A stretch of DNA of 64,000 bases from Huntiella abstrusa (taxonomy: Eukaryota; Ascomycota; Sordariomycetes; Microascales; Ceratocystidaceae). Both the position numbers and the translations under genes were made by a program. The DNA lies in NCBI GenBank assembly GCA_025685495.1, contig JAJNMT010000214.1, positions 62,001 through 126,000 of the forward strand, given 5' to 3'. Under the pieces are notes generated by a model. That model saw only the letters and a list, made by a program, of their open reading frames with translations. It searched no databases and was not told the DNA's origin. Shown one piece after another: positions 52,824 through 64,000 of the stretch (the stretch's first letter is position 1; every line of letters starts with the position of its first letter).

Positions 52824-55472
52824 TCAATGCAAAATAACAGTTCGGTATGAACCGTAGTCTTTCATAGGACTATGGCCAAAAAAGGGACGAAGCACTGACC
52901 TTTGTTTGTTGGTTACACGGCGGTTAGTGTCTCGATGACCAACCTTAAGCTCGGGTTGACGTTCCGGTGTCACTCTGCCTGTGGATACCATCTGCTCCGA
53001 AGAGAGCGAACGTAAACGAAAACGACGATACATCCGCTTGAAAAACCAATGTTTCTTTGGGAATTCCGCTGGTAGTACTTGTTCTACTGTTGTATCCAGA
53101 TCCACCGGGCTCTCTGGAGAGATACATTGTCGACGCTGTAAGCAAGTTGGGGAACGTTCGGATGCCAAGCGCCATGTCAATTTAGTCCCAGATTTCTTTT
53201 GAACTGGGAATCTGTCGATACGTTGTCTTTTTAATCTGGTCAACGTCTGGATAGCCATTGGACGGATCTTGGGAAGTTGGTCTAAGTAGCAGGTGCCTTT
53301 GAATAGCGTCACAACATAGCCTACTCGCCGGGCGTGGATGGCGTTACCAGTAATGAGATCGTCTCGCGGAATGAAAGTCTCAATTACAATAGAATAGATA
53401 TACGCTGTGTATCTACGATAAAGCCATCGTCGTAGTTGAAGTGCAAAAGTCTTGGAGCGATTGTTGTGCGATGTGGTGTCATCGTACTCGATCTTGTTAG
53501 GTCGGATTGGCCGAGCTCTTGCTCGAATGAGAAGTTGGCTACTCGAAAGTTTAGCTAAGCCGGCGATGGGAAATTCCATCTGTCTCGCCAAGTGGATTCG
53601 CTTGTGTGGTAAAGTCATGGGATGCAATATTGTAGACTTCAACCGGGGATTGGTTTTTTTATACCGTGGATAGATTACGTCTAAAAACAGATGGGCCCAA
53701 GACCAAGTAGGGAACTGATCGTCGGGCAATGCGGACTTCTTGTTGTAGTCAGATTTACCCCAGCAAAGACCATACTGCATTTGGCGAGTGGGGATTCCGA
53801 AGACATGTTCGACACCTCGACTTGTGAAGAGACCGGCTATTGCGTTGATTCTGTCACTAGAAAAGGCAAGTTCACGGTCCGAGTATTCTCCTATCAGCTG
53901 ATGAATTGGCTTGGACTTTACTGTTGCACACTCGGAACGACACTCTGGCTCCACAGCGAAGTCTGTGTGATGGTATGACACCATTGGACAGTTTATATGC
54001 CAGAGGATAGTTGAATCAGTGAAGTAAAGACGACGAGGAGAAAGATATTCCTCTTGCATAGTCCATCCTCGGGTTTTCCACGTTGAATTTGACCTCCGCA
54101 AGTATGGAGCATCTTTAGAGGTGCCCCAACATCGGCGTCTGGGTGATGCCAGGTCTCCATCAAAGTCTCGGGTATAACCCGGGAGTCCAGAATGTATATC
54201 CTTGCTTAAAGCGCATATCATAGTCAAGTACGAGTTGGCGTAGATATCTCCCATGGCGTGAATCTGTTCAGCCTTTTCGTTTTCATCACCCTGCATGATG
54301 CAGTATCGATCAATCCAAACGTATGAGATCCCCAGAAGCTGAGCCATTGTCATGCAGTCGTATAGCGTTTTAGACATTGTCTTTAGAGACAAAGAGCCGG
54401 GCCGTGCAAAATCAGACATGGTTTCTTTGGTGAGCATGTTCTTGTCCTCGGGATCCCATCTGTAACTAATGGCAGAGTACCGGGCATGTCTGTTTCCGAT
54501 CGTAACAACGCATCTCTCATTGACGTCGATTAGACGAAAAGATGACGGGTAATCTATAAACTTCCGTTAGACTATTTCGGTACTGGTTGGTAAAAGTTAC
54601 TCACCTGCCGTTTGCTCGAGATTAACTTTGGGGTACTTCTCAAACTGAGCCTGTATCTGTTGTCTCAGGACCATTGGGTTACAACGATTGAGACTATGAG
54701 GCACCAAGTCTGCTCCATTAACGTCGGCCATTGGTAATAGTCTCAATTCAACAGTTTCGAGAGACCAATCCTCCCTCCCCCCCTCCTCTCTCTCCCATTG
54801 AACCGAAATTTTTAGGAGTAACGAATTTCTACATCCTAGGACATCTCTTGATCGGTTTGTTGTTGTACTGAGAGTGGCCACTTCCCGCAATCTTGCTTTT
54901 TTGTCGCCATGAAAATTAATGCGTGACAATATTTGTTCTGCCAAACCAAGGCATATGGGGCAATCTGATGAAAGCCCGAGTCTTTCTAATACATCACCAC
55001 CGTGGTTCTCGCCGATAATTGGCCACGGAGAAAGACCATCCCGACCAAACTCAGTTGGACTGTTGAGTACTCGTTGGATTTCCTTGTCTTCGAATGACCA
55101 CCACCTTGGCTTATCAAGAGCATGCTCAAGAGTATGACTGCTGTTGATCTTGTCCTTCTGGTCCATGATACATCCACCACAGTTTTTGACAGCCATGCGA
55201 CTAAGAATCATTTCAGCACAAGATGCACACCACCTACGATTGATGGACACTCCCTCAACCACTCGACGATTGTACTCCGTGCATGATACTCTTGAGTCAC
55301 CTTCAATCTTGCTGTGAACAATTCTGTCGGGCCGCTAAGTCAGTCAGCATATGATTTCATGTAGAATTCACTGCACACCCAGCATGTATATTCTCACCTC
55401 TCCAATCTCGTTGAAGGATAAAACCCCATAATTGTCCAACAGAGCGCTAAATATTGGTTTAACTTCAAACAT
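52824..55472 (-). CDS. HET-domain protein C, 844 aa
   Basis: Exons 55472..55398, 55334..54605 and 54553..52824; exon 2 is five codons longer than in A and B, otherwise the structure is identical. The start is MFEVKPIFSALL. The HET blocks are WIDRYCIMQGD..EKAEQIHAMGDIYANSYLT and RGWTMQEEYLSPRRLYF. The N-terminal cysteines appear as CASC, CGGC and CPIC at the same spacing. C is the most diverged copy in the variable patches (DLASPRRRCWGTSKDAPYLRR; IRPNKIEYDDTTSHNN and FALQLRRWLYRRYTAYI), but the basic C-terminal stretch FKRMYRRFRLRSLSSEQMVSTG is unchanged. The frame is fully open. Function as for A and B. Confidence 0.88.
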
Positions 55473-55613
55473 TCTGACCTGTTTTCAATGATGGAAAATA
55501 ATCCTCGAGCTTTGAAATTGGTGAGTCGGGTATCCTTTGGTTTCCCTTGGGACATGTGCGGTCTGAAATAAGCCTGAATTTGGGCCACTCAAGCGATCAC
55601 GTGTGCTTGGGCG

Positions 55614-55916
55614 TCAAATTCCCCGCTGTATACATATTTGTCGGACAACACAACCATCCGTAGGAAGCAATTGATCCACATATGTACATATGTACATACA
55701 CACAGTTCCCCTCGCATCCTCGAAAAGTCGCCTGTTCAGAGTATCAATACTCCAGTTGAGCGTCACCCGGCCGCTAGCCAAGTCCGGACAGTCCACCGCC
55801 AAATGAAAAATCAGTTGCCTTCTCCTTCCACAATGGCAGCCAGCATCGTCGCGCCTATAGATAGCCTCCTGAAAACCCAAAGTCCATCCGTCATGACCCG
55901 TCCGAATCTTCGTCAA
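55614..55916 (-). mobile_element. LINE relic: Cys-rich C-terminal end
   Basis: The - strand reads TKIRTGHDGWT...CHCGRRRQLIFHLAVDCPDLASGR, which fits the conserved RTGH...CxCG...H.L..CP.....R pattern at the end of RNase H-bearing fungal LINE ORF2. It is followed by RRLFEDARGTV, matching RLFEDPRGTV in the HET B relic. It lies upstream of HET C, so it is a separate insertion from the stub downstream. Confidence 0.7.
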
Positions 55917-56116
55917 AATGCCTTGGGGTATACGACAGTATTACGTCTCGAATTTCACTCTTTCCCAAAAAACACACTCCTAGTTTCAACTAACAATGGT
56001 ATTTCTCCCCAAAACAATATCATTCAACCCAAAAAGTCCAATTCCAAACTCCAAGCATCAAAACAAAATATACGTCAACTCCCAAGTCCAATCCAGCCCA
56101 ACCTAACCCAACCCAA

Positions 56117-56462
56117 TTAACCCTTAAACTTAAGCAACGAATCCTACAAAAGTCAGTCGAAATCCTCTGCACAACAAAAGAAACTTACCGCCACCACCTT
56201 ATTAACACTTGAAGCCGTCAAATGTTTCTCTCCTTTCTTTCTCGTCTCCACACTAGCTTCTTTAACCAGCTGTTCCATGAACATCATATAATCCAAGAAG
56301 ATCTAAAAAAACACTCTCTCGTTAGTCCGTCACCCTACATCACCAAAACAAAAGAAAAATACCCACCAAAACATCCGCGTTCCGACTCAGATTTAACCCT
56401 GACTGGGCTTTAACAATCTTCTTCACCTTAGCCCGTGGATAAAGTTTCGCTCCGGGCGCCAT
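56117..56462 (-). CDS. CENP-W histone-fold kinetochore protein, 78 aa
   Basis: Exons 56462..56367, 56302..56189 and 56143..56117, all phase 0, with GTGGGT...TTTTTTTAG and GTAAGT...TTTTGTAG introns. CENP-W pairs with CENP-T, and with CENP-S/X forms a nucleosome-like particle at the inner kinetochore. The N terminus MAPGAKLYPRAKVKKIVKA is the hallmark (LYPRA.VK.IVKA). The rest is one histone fold: LNLSRNADVLIFLDYMMFMEQLVKEA, then TRKKGEKHLTASSVNKVVADSLLKFKG, ending in the usual LLKFKG. Each exon is too small to stand out alone, so the gene is easily overlooked. It is divergent from prefoldin subunit 4, with 251 bp between starts. Confidence 0.88.
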
Positions 56463-56713
56463 ATCGAATACCTCAAAGTTCTCTTAAAAAAGATACAATA
56501 AGGATTAAATTCCCCCGTCATCACCACCAGTGACGTCAAAACCCCATCCGCGCCAACCCGCGTCACCCCTGTCATTCAAGACCCTAACATGTGACAGCCA
56601 GGGTTTCCGCTGCCCCACCATGAATTTCCAGGTACACATGTACTAGCAAACAGCTGTCGCTGAGATGACGATGACGACGAGTATACAATCCAAACACGAC
56701 AAGATACTTCAAA
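56463..56713. promoter_or_regulatory. Bidirectional promoter region of CENP-W and prefoldin 4
   Basis: 251 bp between divergent ATGs. TGACGTCA, a perfect CRE/ATF-type palindrome, lies at 56531-56538 (in CAGTGACGTCAAAAC), a plausible bZIP site. Activity is inferred. Confidence 0.45.
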
Positions 56714-57277
56714 ATGGCCTCTATGTTGCAAAGACGAATGGTTTGTCTCCTCTACATCCATACAATCTTCAAATCTAACTAATCCTTTCACCCTCTAGCT
56801 CTCCAAGGAGGACGAAGCCGCCGTTGGTGATGAAATCGTAGTCCGTCGTGAAGACCAAGACCGCATCAACCGCTTCAGTCGCCTTAACCAACGGGAGGCC
56901 ATCCTCGAAGCCTCTTTGGCCGCCAAAAACGTAACCACCCCCTACAAACCATTCCGAACTACTCGCTCGACATGTTCTCCCATAACCTCCGCCGAATAGA
57001 ACTAACATCCCCACAGAAGGAAAAGGAGGACCTCGATGACCTTGCTACCGAGCTGGAACTTGCCGATGAAGACCAGCCTGTCCCGTATCGCATTGGTGAT
57101 GCCTACTTTTACTTGCCCTTGGAAGAGGCTCAGGAGATGTTGACTGAGTCTACCACCAAGGTCGAGGAGGAAACCAGCCAACTCGAGGAGAAGCTGGCTA
57201 CCCTGCACGAAGAAATGTCGGAGCTCAAGGTCCAGTTATATGCCCGCTTCGGCAAGAGCATCAATTTGGAAAAGTAG
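56714..57277 (+). CDS. GIM3: Prefoldin subunit 4, 139 aa
   Basis: Exons 56714..56740, 56799..56930 and 57017..57277, all phase 0; the first donor is GTTTGT, the second GTAACC. Prefoldin is the hexameric co-chaperone that hands nascent actin and tubulin to the CCT chaperonin. Family blocks: VRREDQDRINRFSRLNQRE in the first coiled coil, KEKEDLDDLATELELADEDQPVPYRIGDAYFYLPLEEAQEML in the hairpin region, and a second coiled coil ending in LKVQLYARFGKSINLEK. Start MASMLQRRM; a start at the second Met is possible. Confidence 0.95.
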
Positions 57278-57529
57278 TTTGTTCTTGTGCGCTCTTCTGT
57301 CTTGTTTCGTTGTCTTACTTTCTCATATCTCTTCCATGTCTCATGCATTCTTCATCTTCAACATATTACTGGTAATAATGACTAAAGCCTGTTTTGTCCA
57401 ATCATCATCTATTTTCATCTCAACTTTATAATCTCATTTCATAAATTCCCGGCCAAACAACTGCGTAATCATTGCTAAAAACACCCACAACAAAGATGTC
57501 GCCTTCACCATGTCCAGCCGGTTTAACCT

Positions 57530-59391
57530 TCATAAGCTACCTTCTTTGCCTTGTACTACCTCACCAGCGCTAACTTTGTCAACCCTTCCGTCTTCCGTCG
57601 AGTTTCCTACTTCGTCAGGCTTTGTAGCCTCGCCAGAATTCACAGTCTTGGGAGCAGCATCCTCAATAACCTTGCCACTCAAAGTCACATCTCCAGCCTC
57701 TGTAGGCTGCGCAGTCGTTAACAAATTGGCAGTCTCCTGCCCTGCATCGTCCGGCCGCACCCATGGTTCTGACTCTTCTTCACCTGGGACTGACCAGTCA
57801 TCTTCATTCGTATAAACTGGTTTAAACGGCATTCCTCCCTCATCCACGTCTCTGGGAGCCCAGTCTTCACTCCAATCAGGAGGGCTGTTACGGCCACGCA
57901 GATTCCGGTAAACAGAACCACCGAACCGACTCAGAGACCTCTGAAATGCTACCCGAGTGAAAAATGTAGAGGTTGGGTTGGTAACCTGTTCCTCAAAACT
58001 ATCATCGGGAGATTTTTGTTCGTCAGGTTGGTCACAAGTGCCGTCCAAGGTATCACGGGCTCTTCCAGAAAACGTCATGGTTGCAGGTGCAATAGTTGTT
58101 GTCACCACAGCAGGGGCCAAAACAGCAATCGGCGTAATGTTACGACCTGACTTCGGACCAAAAGCTCGTCCAGTTGACACACTCGCCGTCCCTTCTGCTC
58201 GGCTTTTGCGAGCCCAACCAACCAAGTTGCCAGACTTCCGCCGCACCAACTTGCCCATTGCCTTGGTCCACGGCTCACTCCGGTCTTCAGGGGCACATTC
58301 AACATTATCGACGTGCCCATCAACCTGAGTCTCAACACCTGGACCCGTGTTCCCTTTGTCGTGGGAAGAATCCTCTCCGGAGACAATGACAGGAGTTGAC
58401 CCCCCACGCCGGTTGTAGCGCTCAACCCAGTTAGACTGGGGAGCTGGCGACACGTCTGACTGCTTGGTCAGAGTCAACTCCACAGCAGAAAAAGGACGAT
58501 CACCCCCGTAGGCTGTATAGGGTATGACGTCGCTGTCAGGGCGGGTCACCCCAGAGCCGCCAATCCGCGTGATGACCCCGTCATCGGTGCTGATTCCCTG
58601 AGATGTCAGCTAGACACTCAGGGACTCAACATCGTTGTACTCGGGTTCCGGGGCCGCGATATCGACATGCTCGTCGGGACGGTTTAGTCTCCACAGGACT
58701 ACTGAAGACTGAAAATCTTCAGATTCACTGCCTTCGACAAACCCCTGCTGTACAGTATCTACGATGCATAATCTTGTTAGTTCATCATATCACATGGGTT
58801 GGTAGACAACGTTTGCAGTGATAACTTACCATTGCTTTCTGTCAGCAGGTCAGCTTCGCTAGAGGAAGAATCACTCTCCTCTACCGCTGAGACATCAGCC
58901 ACCATATCAGGTGACTCTCCGCGGACCGGCTCCGACTCAAGAGAGACACCAATAGAAACAGCGCTTGGGGCATCCGCAAGATCCCGGTGGTCGACAGATT
59001 CAGGGGGGCTCATCAAGTCGACCGAGTCGTCGAGCTCAGAGTGGGACAACTCAATCTCGAGCTCCAGACGACGAGAAACCTCGGGGATCAAGGGCTGGTG
59101 CACCTCGACGACAGATTCTGCCTGGTAGGCAGCTGGAGGGGTGGGGGAAATCGAGAGAGAACTCTCATCCGAGTCCTCGGGGACGTTGGCAGCCTGCGAA
59201 TGCTCGTTGTGGCTGTTTTGAAAGCCAAGCATAGGCAGAGAGGGGGCGATCCCGGAAGGTAAAAGTGAAACGCCGGAAGGATCAACTGGACCGGCAAAAG
59301 AAACATCAGTGACGGGGTGGTGGATAACACTGCCGGGCTTTTTGCGGCGAAGAAAAGAAGGGCGAGAGCAAGAAAGAACAGAGAAGCACAT
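57530..59391 (-). CDS. Uncharacterised disordered protein, 561 aa (preferred model)
   Basis: Preferred exons 59391..58830, 58758..58703 and 58597..57530. The first intron (GTAAGT...ATCGTAG, phase 1) is clear. The second, 105 nt (GTAGTC...CTGACATCTCAG), is inferred because the frame is otherwise open from 58758 to 57530 except for one TAG at 58612..58610, and the downstream 359 codons have no early ATG. If this intron is retained, the product stops after 236 residues. The protein is rich in Ser, Glu, Asp, Pro and Thr with no recognised domain. The N terminus MCFSVLSCSRPSFLRRKK has cysteines and a basic patch that could be lipid-modified or membrane-associated. A conserved-looking patch is FFTRVAFQRSLSRFGGSVYRNLRGR. 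No function assigned. Confidence 0.6.
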
Positions 59392-62300
59392 GATGACAGT
59401 TAGAAATGTGAAGTCAGAAGTTTGCAGATGTGTGTGATGGACAGAAGAAAGTTTGATCTGAAGAATGGAATCATGCGGGAATTTATAGACGTGGAATTGG
59501 GACCCTTTGGGCCATTCATAGGACATGGCTACCACTAAACTATAGATTTAGTGGATGTGAACTCATGATACAGAGCATCATGGATCGGTCAAAGGTTAGC
59601 TTAGTGGTCAAGATAGAAGCTCTTCTAGCAGTACATCACCAGGTTACAAGGTCGACTAGTGTTTTTGGGGTTCATTGGTTCCGCGGACTTCTCTTCTTAC
59701 TAATGTGCACTTGGAGCTTACAAATCTTACCATTTTAGGAAAGAAACACACCTTCCAAACTCGTGATGTCAACGTTGTAGTTTTAAGGTGTGTTCCGGAT
59801 TCATGTTAAGTCCTGCTATCAAGCTGACAAATTTCAAACATGAGCCTCGGCATAACAGTTTAGGCATTTCATGATGTTTTATTAATGTACTCAAGGCTCT
59901 AATGAGGTTGCCATGTGTCTTTTTTTGCTCAGTAAACTAATTTGCTGTTCTACTAGACACCCTGGTGATACAAGTCAGTCTTCATCATACACCAATAGGT
60001 ATACAAACAGATTAATGCACACTCTACTAGGTTCTTTCATACTGTTGACGCCAATTCAGGTCATATTTCTGATAGGGAGAATCAGATCCAGAGATATATT
60101 GGCATGATTCTGTACCTATTTGTGAATGTAAGCCTCAGATTCATATCCGTTCAAGGTAGTGATATCAAATGCTAGTCCGTCGATGCCACGACCACCGTAT
60201 CGTCCATCGCAGTAGTCGTCTCAGCACTTTACACACATATTTTCCTTTGATACTTGATGACAAACCGTGCCTTCCCATAGCTCGGCTCATGACTAAGTAT
60301 AATATTCCAGTGTTGATCATGGAATCTCAAAGACACTGCAAGATTCTATGACAATTGCCAGAAAGCCAAAGATTGTAAATCATACCTTCCTAGACTGCAA
60401 AACTACGTACCGAGGTAGTGAAGTCAACGCAAAACTCATTCTCGCTCTTTCCTTTATACCAAGGGGATGACCAATGTAGGAATTCAACCTCGGTACCAAG
60501 TCTAAACATCGTGAACATTCGATCGATATTACTTTACGTCATTGCGATAGTGCAGAGCCTTCCTAGTATGCCTTTGTACTTCCGACTCATTGCCATCGCT
60601 TGCATGCATGCGTTAGTACTTGCTGTTGTCAACCGACAACCTTCCGCCGTGTCTGAGCCCCCACATGGCCGTTAACTCCGATATATTAGTCGCCGGCCTC
60701 CGGTCCTCTATCAGACTCCACTATTTTCTCCGTCCAGTTTGCTATAATGTTTGCATCGGCTATATAACTCGGGTGTTCCTGCTACTAGGCTATGGTCATG
60801 TCAAGCCCCTGTATCACATGTTTTCATGCTGAAAGTCTTTCTTCATCGCATAATAAAGTACACAGCCAGCTGTCGCATCCGATACAGACTTTTCCTTTTA
60901 CAGACTCTTTGTTGATGCAGATGGCAAAATGACGTGGTGCCTGCTTCAGGTCGTTCTGTGGGATTTCTGGATTTTAATCTGATCTGATGTCGGCGTGAAG
61001 CTTTGTCGTTCATCAGTGCTTTGTTCTCTAGTTTGATTGGCTAGTAACCCTTCTCTGGCAACGTGGGGGCTAATTCTGTATTGGATGTAGGTATGTATAC
61101 GTACCACAGGAAGATATGCAGGTACAGAGATACCATACCGTCCGACACCTCTACAAAGTGAGCACATTCATTGAAGCCCACGCCCAAGCTCAAATGATGG
61201 CCACGAACAACCATCACGCACATCGCCATATGTCCATCACCACTATAACGAAAGTCCAAAAAAGTCCCGTCTGTTCTCCCTCGCCACCCAAGAATCTCCT
61301 AGAACCAGATCCCCTCATAACGAAGTATCCATGAGGCTTAGCAACTGTCAACTTCATGCGTCAGGACGCAGGTTCCGCCGGTTGACCCTGTTCACAATCC
61401 GGTCAGCGTTGCCGTCTTGGTGGTTGGGGGGCGTGTATAGAAGCAGAGCGCGGGGCACCTGGTGGTTGATAAGTCAATTATCAGTCGGTTATTTGGGGAA
61501 GTAAATGACTCTGAAATCTACAAAAAGTTGTTTACGACGACCAACTGGTGACTTTTGCGAGCCGCTGGAAACAGAAATTCAACACGAGCTGGACATGGTG
61601 CGCTACAGAGACCAGAGCGGTTCGGACTTTAGAATCCAGGGTCCGGCGGCTATTCCGTGGATTCTCCGACGAGTGGAACTCAGCTCCTCCCAAGGGTTTT
61701 TCTTGTTGTCCAAATAAACTCAAGTTCTTTGTTTGACTAGACATGAACGGATCACAAGCCAAACCTGAAGGTGGACCAGTTCGGCGCTGGTGATTCCCCG
61801 GAAGGGGCTTCATGTTTGACCTGTTTTATGAAAATGCTACGGGGTTAAACAGGGGACTGAGAAAAGCCAAATTACTAGAGTTGTGCTTGAGACAAGTTTC
61901 GCTTTGACCTCTCGCTCACTGGGTCCAAAATGTCACATTCATCAGTGCATCCCCGGTCTCAACAGCGTTATGGCACCGCGATGTCGCTGTTTAGGGTTTC
62001 GTAGGGTTGTGTGTTCCGGGACGACACTAGTGGTTAGTTCAACGATCAAACTTGACACCAGACACACAAAAGTCGATCAGGGAGAAGCGATTGTGAGAAT
62101 CCATTTTGCGGCCATGTTCTCGTCCGGTTGTAGTGTTCAAACATTGTAAATCATCGTCTGGTGTAGCCATTAGAACGGTAGCCGTGCAGCGGCAAGGACG
62201 GAATAGTAGACGAAAGCGGCGTTGAAAGCGGCGTGGGAGGACGAAGGGCCGAAAGGTTATCTTGATGTATTGTATGATTCCCGTGGGAAGAGACAAAGCC

Positions 62301-64000
62301 AAACATTGAGATACATGTATAAGGAAGACCCGGGACAAAGGGGCGTAGTATTGGTTCGGTTACCTGTTCATCATACACACGCTAACAGAAACCAAACCAA
62401 GGCTCCGTAAGAAACAAAAACAAAACGGCGAGGCGACGAAGTGGTTCGGATATGCGGAGTGATGGTGGTGGTGGTGTATATTCACTTCTGGTCGTTGCTA
62501 CTGTAGCCGTTCAAGGGAAAGGAGCTGGAACCAACGAGCCAGCCCGGAGTCCCAACGGTCGATGGTGGTGGGGGTTGGGATTTAACCCGAGAGGCTCCCG
62601 ATATTCACTAGGATTGGGGTCCACGATGTAGTCTGGAAGAAGTGTTTCCGGACGGAGAATTTATGTGCCGATTTGGCAGGTTGAGCTAGGCAGAGTATGG
62701 GAGGTTGATTAGCATGGCATGTGCCAGCCACTGATATCATATTGACAGGTCTTTAGAGTACATGTCTTTACGAACCTGACTCGCCAAGCTATCAACTGTA
62801 CTGTCAAGAACAAGTCACTTGAAATGCCAAATGAAACAAGCCACCGATCTGTACCGGCCATTTATCCCAACCAAGACAAGTCGCCTCTCCCGTCCAACTG
62901 ATACTTCAAACGACTCTACAGACAAAATCTTCCCTAGCCGTCTTTACCAATGTTTGATTATCGCCAACGAATGTTGAATACGACAAGTCTCAAGGGCACT
63001 TTGCCGCCATCCATGTTACAAACTGGGCCGATTCTAGGGTTGGTTATAGGGTTCATCAACCATGCGATCATCAATCTAGACAAGACCAAAAGTCAAAAGA
63101 ACCGGATATCTAAAAGGAGCCGCTCAGTTGTTTCGCGCCGACTATCCCGCCCTGGAAACATGGATTTCTGTCGACTTTCTTGTGGTCGGTTTTCCGTGGG
63201 TTTGTATGTAGGTCGGGCGGGAAAGAAGGAAGAATAACACGGAATCAGTCTATTCCTTTCTGGGACACGATGTTTGAGAATAGACAACCGGGAGGGGGCG
63301 TGAAATTAGCGAGAATTTCGACGGTCTACGCTCTGGCGTGTTTATTTTTCTGGAGTAAGGCGGTAAGGAAGCTCGGGACGGATTGACTGACGGAAGTGCA
63401 TTTTGCGGATTTGTAGAAATGGTTGGATAGGCTTTGAGGATGGTATGATTGTTCTAATTGTGGTGAAGACCTGTCTTAAAGACCTTTGAAGAATAACCTG
63501 ATTGAATGGGCGTTAGTTCGGTTGTTCCAAGTTCCTTTGATAGATGAATGACAGGTTAATTCTAGACATGTCAACAATAACCCTCAAATGACAGAGGTAA
63601 CCCTACCGTTCGAGCCCTCAAGTTTGTGTTGCAAACTACAAATGCCGCCAAACAGGATCATCAAAACCCATCAGAGCGGTGATTAACCTCGCGGTCTAAA
63701 TCGGCCCCTAAGAATTTAAAGTGGTAACGTGAACCATGGCGTTGTTTGTGTCATAGTCTTTTAGGATTATGGTCCTGTAATTAATTTGTTGTTTGCTGTG
63801 TGCGTCGAGTTTAACTTTGTACCATAGATGATGATAGTTTGAATTCTGGATACACATATGCGAACCGCTTCAGCTCCCGTCCCGCACATCCGATCTATGT
63901 ACAATCAATTCAAACCAGACAGACTTCTTAAATCGGCACTGCCATGTTATGCCGACCTACCGGCGTAAGACTATACTCTTTCCGAATTTTCCGAGCGTCA
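59392..64000. other. 4.6 kb without a supported gene
   Basis: Both strands contain only short frames with no recognisable domain and no good splice chain that I could build. I found no shared repeat with the HET islands, no tRNA-like cloverleaf and no LTR pair. The first ~140 bp upstream of 59391 are the leader and promoter of the preceding - strand gene. Confidence 0.4.

Noticed and set aside
58610..58612. TAG as programmed stop-codon readthrough
   Set aside because: The context TAG CTG is not the known fungal readthrough context (UGA CUA), and an in-phase 105-nt intron explains the stop more simply; kept only as an alternative.
63601..63635. GTTCGAGCC word as a tRNA T arm
   Set aside because: No matching acceptor, D or anticodon arms can be folded around it.
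59392..64000. Genes or mobile elements in the last 4.6 kb
   Set aside because: Several frames of 60-110 codons were inspected on both strands; none has a motif, consistent splice sites or a repeat partner.

Overview
The window is chromosomal DNA of a filamentous ascomycete (Pezizomycotina). Short introns of about 45-280 nt with GTAAGT/GTATGT-type donors and CTAAC/CTGAC branch points interrupt most genes. The protein families (cytosolic LeuRS, PXA-type peroxisomal ABC half transporter, HET-domain proteins, flavohemoglobin, bilirubin-oxidase-like multicopper oxidase) are typical of such fungi. I cannot fix the genus from sequence alone. All exon models were built by hand by checking splice sites and reading phase; none has transcript support.

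Layout. 1-4.4 kb: the 5' part of an uncharacterised gene and a 523-aa uncharacterised protein. 4.6-12.6 kb: an accessory island of decayed LINE retrotransposon pieces, other dispersed repeats, a probable solo LTR and the first of three HET-domain genes (HET A). 12.6-31 kb: a conserved housekeeping block with a peroxisomal ABC transporter, DPH3, a PAP2-type membrane enzyme, cytosolic leucyl-tRNA synthetase, a small membrane protein, AP-3 sigma, frataxin, the ADP/ATP carrier and CENP-X/MHF2. 31.3-32 kb: a secreted cupredoxin. 32.3-39.4 kb: a second accessory island with a LINE relic, HET B, inverted repeats, a small helical protein and a stop-interrupted relative of it. 39.7-51.9 kb: a disordered nuclear-looking protein, flavohemoglobin, a steroid 5-alpha-reductase-like enzyme and a secreted multicopper oxidase. 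52.2-55.9 kb: a third island with HET C and LINE pieces. 56.1-59.4 kb: a tiny three-exon CENP-W gene divergent from prefoldin subunit 4, then a disordered 561-aa protein. 59.4-64 kb: no gene that I can support.

The main theme is the three-fold duplication of one unit, a HET-domain gene followed at a constant distance of about 275 bp by the same 5'-truncated LINE relic. All three HET genes keep an identical three-exon structure, open frames and an unusual N-terminal cysteine motif, while the attached LINE copies are dead. HET A carries a 33-bp inversion across its start codon relative to B and C, yet still has an ATG in the correct frame. Together with the small helical gene pair beside HET B, this is the best candidate here for an undescribed allorecognition or regulated cell death module. 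Separately, the window encodes two histone-fold subunits of the CENP-T-W-S-X complex, one of them (CENP-W, 78 aa) split into exons too small to appear as an open frame.
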